DNA of 18,057 nucleotides, taken from an uncultured Ruminococcus sp. (GTDB taxonomy: Bacteria > Bacillota > Clostridia > Oscillospirales > Acutalibacteraceae). Location of the stretch: contig CADCON010000055.1 in assembly GCA_902803035.1 (NCBI GenBank), positions 1-18,057 of the forward strand, read 5' to 3'. Below, in pieces: positions 15,332 to 18,057 of the stretch. Both the position numbers and the translations under genes were made by a program. The notes under the pieces are model-generated. The model was not told the origin of the DNA. It saw only the letters and a list, made by a program, of their open reading frames with translations, and did not search any database. Position 1 is the first letter of the stretch. Each line of letters opens with the position of its first letter.

Positions 15332-16288
15332 CTATCGGCCGGCTATTGTCAGATGGATATCGCCGGTAGAAGTGGTGATCCTGCAGATACCGCCCGATTC
15401 GGTCGCAGGAACATTGACCGAGCCGGCGGAGGTTCTGGTGACAAATATCTTTTCCGTCAGAAGCGTACCGGTCACATTTCCGGTCGAGGTTCTGACATTG
15501 ATCCTGCCGGCGTCACAGCCGTCAAAGCGCACGGAGCCGGTATTTCTCTTAATCTCAAAGCTGTCGGCGGCGACGGTGTTCTTCATGCTGATGCTGCCTG
15601 TGCTTCCGGAGGAAGTAAGCGCGCGGCAGGTCGTTTCGGCAATAGTGGTTTCCCCGGTGGAAACGGCAATGGAGAGGGCGTCCCGGCATTCAACCGCATT
15701 GATGAAAATGTCGCCGGTGGTAACGGACAGGCTGACTGTTTCCGCTGTCACGTTGTCAAGCAGGATATCTCCGGTGCTTACGCTGACGGAAAGCGATCCC
15801 TCAACCGATGCGCCGAAGGACACGTCGCCCGTGCTGCCCCTGATATCCGCGCTGCCGAAGGCCAGCCCTGACGGAACCGAAAAATTCCCTGTTCTGCTGC
15901 CGGACGAGAAGGATTCGTACCTGCCCGAAGGGATATAGACCGTCATGGACAGCGTATGGGAGAAGAAAAGATGGTCTATCCATCGGCGGTTATCTTCCAT
16001 ACCGATGGTAAGTGTACCGTTCTCAGCCTGAACCGTATGACGGAGTTTTTTCTGTCCCGTGCAGTCTACCTGTATTTTATCGCCGTCGGACAGCCTGAAT
16101 TCAATGTCCGTCAGCTCCGTGTTGATGGCTATGCGGTTGACGGCTTCTTCGATGGTGTACGTATTCGTGATGGTTTCGGTTGTGACGAGCTTTGAAAAAT
16201 CAAAGCGCATGGCGATTAACGCCGCCGCAAAGAGCACAAAGCCCGCTGTCAGCAGCACGATTCCCACTGATATCCATGTATGTTTCAT
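15332..16288 (-). CDS. DUF4097 beta-helix protein with N-terminal membrane anchor
   Basis: A 318-residue protein with one N-terminal hydrophobic segment (about 8-27) that should anchor it in the membrane, the rest lying outside. From about residue 125 to the end it repeats a short S/T-T-G-D/N/S-I/V motif ten times, with the TG pair at 133, 153, 172, 191, 211, 230, 250, 269, 288 (AG) and 308, at 19-20 residue spacing. This is the regular rung pattern of DUF4097 (putative adhesin) beta-helix proteins. No enzyme site is visible. The ATG at 16288 overlaps the stop codon of the DUF1700 gene by 4 bases and has GGGAG 8 bases upstream; a reading that starts further upstream only covers the DUF1700 gene in another frame. 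The PadR-DUF1700-DUF4097 order recurs in Firmicutes; its role is probably in sensing or maintaining the envelope. Confidence 0.9.
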   Translation of the reverse strand: MKHTWISVGIVLLTAGFVLFAAALIAMRFDFSKLVTTETITNTYTIEEAVNRIAINTELTDIEFRLSDGDKIQVDCTGQKKLRHTVQAENGTLTIGMEDNRRWIDHLFFSHTLSMTVYIPSGRYESFSSGSRTGNFSVPSGLAFGSADIRGSTGDVSFGASVEGSLSVSVSTGDILLDNVTAETVSLSVTTGDIFINAVECRDALSIAVSTGETTIAETTCRALTSSGSTGSISMKNTVAADSFEIKRNTGSVRFDGCDAGRINVRTSTGNVTGTLLTEKIFVTRTSAGSVNVPATESGGICRITTSTGDIHLTIAGR

Positions 16289-16887
16289 TTTGAATTCTCC
16301 CTTCTGATGAATCGTCTTCCAAGGCTGAGCACAGCCTTTTTGGTGAGAATGACCGTTTCCTTTGAGATTCCGACGCAGGCAAAAAACAGCAGAATGGAAA
16401 GCCCCGCCAGGAACAACGCCGCGCCGAGCATGGCCAGACCGGGGAGCAGCTTGCCGGACGCCCAGAGAATGACCACGCAGGCGGCGCAGGCGAATACACC
16501 CACGGCAGCGGACAATTCGAAGGCCCACAGGGATATGATCAATGCCCAGATGACCACGTACAGGGAAAGAATGACGGCTGCGGCAGCGGCCAGCAGCGAA
16601 AACCAAAGGGGAAAGCCGAGAATGATAAGGATCAATTGCCACAGCGGCAAAGTCCGGCGGGGGATTACTGACGGCTCTATGGGCTTGGCAGGCGTCATTT
16701 CCGCGACGGTCTGTGAAATCACATCATCCACGGCGCCGATGCCCGCGACGGCTTCTTCCTCGCTCATGCCTTCCTCCACGCGGTCGTCGATCATCTCGCC
16801 GTAGAAAGACACACGTTCGTCAACGCCGCTCTGCGGAAGCCCCGACAGCCCGTTTTGCAATTGGGTAAGAAATTCCTGCTTAGTCAT
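16285..16887 (-). CDS. DUF1700 membrane protein with N-terminal HAAS-type domain
   Basis: A 200-residue membrane protein. The N-terminal 65 residues have the pattern of the HAAS/DUF1700 signalling domain: TKQEFLTQLQNGLSGLP (2-18), FYGEMIDDRVEEGMSEEEAV (28-47) and an IGAVDDVI turn (50-57). The rest is hydrophobic, with probable helices at about 82-100, 102-122, 127-143 and 147-172, and a basic C-terminus. The ATG at 16887 overlaps the end of the padR gene by 8 bases and has GGAGG 6 bases upstream; the stop codon overlaps the DUF4097 start. Such proteins are commonly encoded directly after PadR regulators, and the N-terminal domain is thought to connect to the regulator; that link is family knowledge, not visible here. 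Confidence 0.9.
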   Translation of the reverse strand: MTKQEFLTQLQNGLSGLPQSGVDERVSFYGEMIDDRVEEGMSEEEAVAGIGAVDDVISQTVAEMTPAKPIEPSVIPRRTLPLWQLILIILGFPLWFSLLAAAAAVILSLYVVIWALIISLWAFELSAAVGVFACAACVVILWASGKLLPGLAMLGAALFLAGLSILLFFACVGISKETVILTKKAVLSLGRRFIRRENSK

Positions 16888-17197
16888 GATGATCCTCCTT
16901 GATGACAAACTGATAGATGGAAATAAGCTCTTTCCATTCGGCTTTGAAGTCCTCGATGCGCCGCAGGCCCGCCTCGGTGATATGGTAGTATTTGCGGAGC
17001 CGGCCGTCATGCTCGGCTGTACGGACGGTCAGCAGACCGCCCGATTCAAGCCTTTTGAGAATGGTGTACAATGTCGATTCGGACAGTTCGATATAGGGCT
17101 TGAGATCCTTGATGATCCGGTAGCCGTAGGAATCCTCATTCTTGATGGCCGCCAGAACGCAGATTTCCAGAAAGCCGCGTTTCAACTGAATATCCAT
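16880..17197 (-). CDS. PadR family transcriptional regulator
   Basis: A 105-residue DNA-binding protein of the short PadR subfamily. The winged helix-turn-helix covers residues about 5-80, with the family landmarks SYGYRIIKDL (23-32), the recognition helix region LSESTLYTILKRLESGGLL (38-56) and the wing RLRKYYHITEAG (66-77). A short C-terminal helix (about 80-100) would serve in dimer formation. The ATG at 17197 has AAAGGAGG at about 17202-17209. It is the first gene of an operon with DUF1700 and DUF4097 and overlaps the next gene. A palindrome lying over the expected transcription start suggests that it represses its own operon. Confidence 0.94.
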   Translation of the reverse strand: MDIQLKRGFLEICVLAAIKNEDSYGYRIIKDLKPYIELSESTLYTILKRLESGGLLTVRTAEHDGRLRKYYHITEAGLRRIEDFKAEWKELISIYQFVIKEDHHD

Positions 17198-17212
17198 ACA
17201 ATACCTCCTTTT

Positions 17213-17223
17213 ATGTAATACAT
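17213..17223. promoter_or_regulatory. Candidate PadR operator (palindrome ATGTA-A-TACAT)
   Basis: An 11-base palindrome with perfect 5-base arms sits between the -10 box and the ribosome binding site of the padR gene, over the expected start of transcription. PadR-family operators are often described with ATGT/ACAT half-sites, usually further apart (for example 8 bases), so the fit is suggestive rather than exact. Confidence 0.5.
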
Positions 17224-17250
17224 CATATCACGAAGTATTTCGCTTGTCAA
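17222..17250 (-). promoter_or_regulatory. Near-consensus sigma-A promoter of the padR operon
   Basis: Minus-strand TTGACA (17250-17245) and TATGAT (17227-17222) are exactly 17 bases apart. Transcription should start near 17215, giving a leader of under 20 bases that is nearly all ribosome binding site. Confidence 0.9.
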
Positions 17251-17278
17251 GGTATTTTTCATCAATTTTTCCAGCGAA

Positions 17279-17311
17279 TAAAAAAACAGCAGACAGGCGG
17301 GCCTGCTGCTG
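17279..17311 (-). terminator. Rho-independent terminator upstream of the padR operon
   Basis: CAGCAG (17287-17292) with CTGCTG (17306-17311) and CAGG (17294-17297) with CCTG (17302-17305) form a 10-bp stem with one bulged base and a 4-base loop. On the minus strand it is followed by about seven T residues. It would end transcripts arriving from the GNAT gene some 205 bases upstream. Confidence 0.82.
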
Positions 17312-17312
17312 C

Positions 17313-17516
17313 TCGGAAAAGTGTATGGGAATCAGAATGGAATGGCATTCTGACAGATGCAGATGAGAAATCAGAATAGGGATTTTGAGTGAATAGGGGA
17401 TTTAGTGAATGGAGAATAGTGAATAATACAATGCAAAAAAGCGTACAAACGTAACGAAATCGAGGTAAGAAGGTACAAACGTAACGTCTATTTCCGCCTC
17501 TGCAAACCGGAAAACC
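17313..17516. repeat. Repeat-rich non-coding spacer after the GNAT gene
   Basis: No gene is seen here. It holds a 14-base direct repeat GTACAAACGTAACG at 17443-17456 and 17473-17486 (30 bases apart), three copies of AGTGAAT at 17388, 17404 and 17418, a repeated AATCAGAAT at 17330 and 17369, and an 8-bp hairpin TCAGAATG/CATTCTGA at 17332-17353. Interspersed ATTCACTATTC-like runs of this sort are common in intergenic DNA of several gut bacteria. With the terminator and promoter it completes the 319-base gap between the GNAT gene and padR. Confidence 0.65.
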
Positions 17517-18041
17517 TCATCTTGATAGGTCGATCCAGTATCGCTCCAGCCAGCAGTCATCCTCCGGATCAAATACGGTGGATTCGAAAACGCCTCCGTT
17601 ATGCAGGATCGTTCGCTTGCTTCCTTCATTTCCCTGCACGCAGGTTATGAGCACTCTGCCAATGCCGAGTTTTGCGCACTCCGACAGGACGAGTTTAAGC
17701 ATTTGCGTCGCGTATCCTTTTCGTCTCTCACTGGAGGCGACGGAATATCCGATATGTCCTCCAAACTTTTCCAGATAATCATTTAATCTGAATCTAATAT
17801 TAATCATTCCGACGATCTTAAGATCCTCTTCACGTATGAAGATAAATTGCGATGCGGGGGAATGCCCGTCAGGACCGGTTAAGGGGTCTTTATGTGCATT
17901 GATGTATTCAATCCATTCCTGCGAATTCTCAAAGCGTCTAAGCGAGCTTGTACCGTCCATAGAATCTCCGCAGTCAAGAAATTCTTTTCTATATGCTTGA
18001 ATCTGTTGAGCATATTCGATGGCAGGTTCTGTCAGTTTCAT
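17517..18041 (-). CDS. GNAT family N-acetyltransferase
   Basis: A 174-residue acetyl-CoA-dependent acetyltransferase of unknown substrate. The central strand-turn-helix for acetyl-CoA binding is clear: GGHIGYSVASSERRKGYATQ split over 94-113, with the RRKGYA pyrophosphate-binding loop at 106-111 and the helix ATQMLKLVLSECAKLG (111-126). The N-terminal part has the usual FIREEDLKIVGMINIRF strand pair (68-84), and the C-terminal part has the VQGNEGSKRTILHNGG segment (135-150) in which Asn and Ser commonly contact CoA. It resembles small GNATs annotated as acetylating small molecules or ribosomal proteins, but no substrate can be inferred. The ATG at 18041 has a GGGGGGAAG site directly upstream. 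The gene is complete in the window, but its promoter lies beyond the right edge. Confidence 0.92.
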   Translation of the reverse strand: MKLTEPAIEYAQQIQAYRKEFLDCGDSMDGTSSLRRFENSQEWIEYINAHKDPLTGPDGHSPASQFIFIREEDLKIVGMINIRFRLNDYLEKFGGHIGYSVASSERRKGYATQMLKLVLSECAKLGIGRVLITCVQGNEGSKRTILHNGGVFESTVFDPEDDCWLERYWIDLSR

Positions 18042-18057
18042 GGTTCAGCTTCCCCCC

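Noticed and set aside
17402..17629. A 75-codon minus-strand frame overlapping the end of the GNAT gene
   Set aside because: Its N-terminal part is the GNAT gene in another frame and its end is translated from the intergenic repeats. There is no sign of a frameshift in the GNAT gene, which ends normally at 17517.

Overview
The window looks like chromosomal DNA from a Gram-positive, low-to-mid GC Clostridia member, most likely of the Oscillospiraceae/Ruminococcaceae type. The reasons are inference from content: strong AGGAGG/AAAGGGG ribosome binding sites, sigma-A promoters of the TTGACA-17-TATAAT kind, several lipoproteins with a Thr-rich linker, Ig-repeat secreted proteins, and an RNase M5 (rnmV) gene. 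Every gene I can support lies on the minus strand, so the window reads from right to left. I see no tRNA, rRNA, CRISPR array, prophage or insertion sequence.

Reading from the right in the direction of transcription: (1) a GNAT acetyltransferase (17517-18041), followed by a 200-base repeat-rich spacer and a terminator. (2) A PadR - DUF1700/HAAS - DUF4097 operon (17197 to 15332) with overlapping genes, a near-consensus promoter, a palindrome over the start of transcription and a 16-bp-stem terminator. (3) A transcription unit starting at a strong promoter near 15200: an 852-residue membrane lipoprotein of no family I recognise, a 228-residue lipoprotein, and ychF, ending in two hairpins. (4) holA and rnmV, overlapping by 4 bases (10461 to 8804). 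(5) A lipoprotein metalloprotease and a DUF4163/DUF3298-type lipoprotein (8658 to 6710). (6) A secreted N-acetylmuramoyl-L-alanine amidase-like protein with four Ig-like repeats (6459-4381). (7) hisS, a DUF4253 gene, a DUF2809 membrane protein and aspS; aspS runs off the left edge.

The core content is housekeeping: two aminoacyl-tRNA synthetases, the DNA polymerase III clamp-loader delta subunit, 5S rRNA maturation and a ribosome-associated ATPase. Cell-envelope genes are interleaved with it: four predicted lipoproteins, one wall hydrolase and an envelope-type PadR/DUF1700/DUF4097 module. I see no clear new defence or mobile system. The least explained gene is the 852-residue lipoprotein, which seems to hold three copies of an alpha/beta module outside the membrane followed by a five-helix membrane domain. 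Other points worth checking are the amidase that lacks the usual first zinc-ligand histidine, the acidic tail on HisRS, the PadR palindrome and the repeat-rich spacer at 17313-17516.
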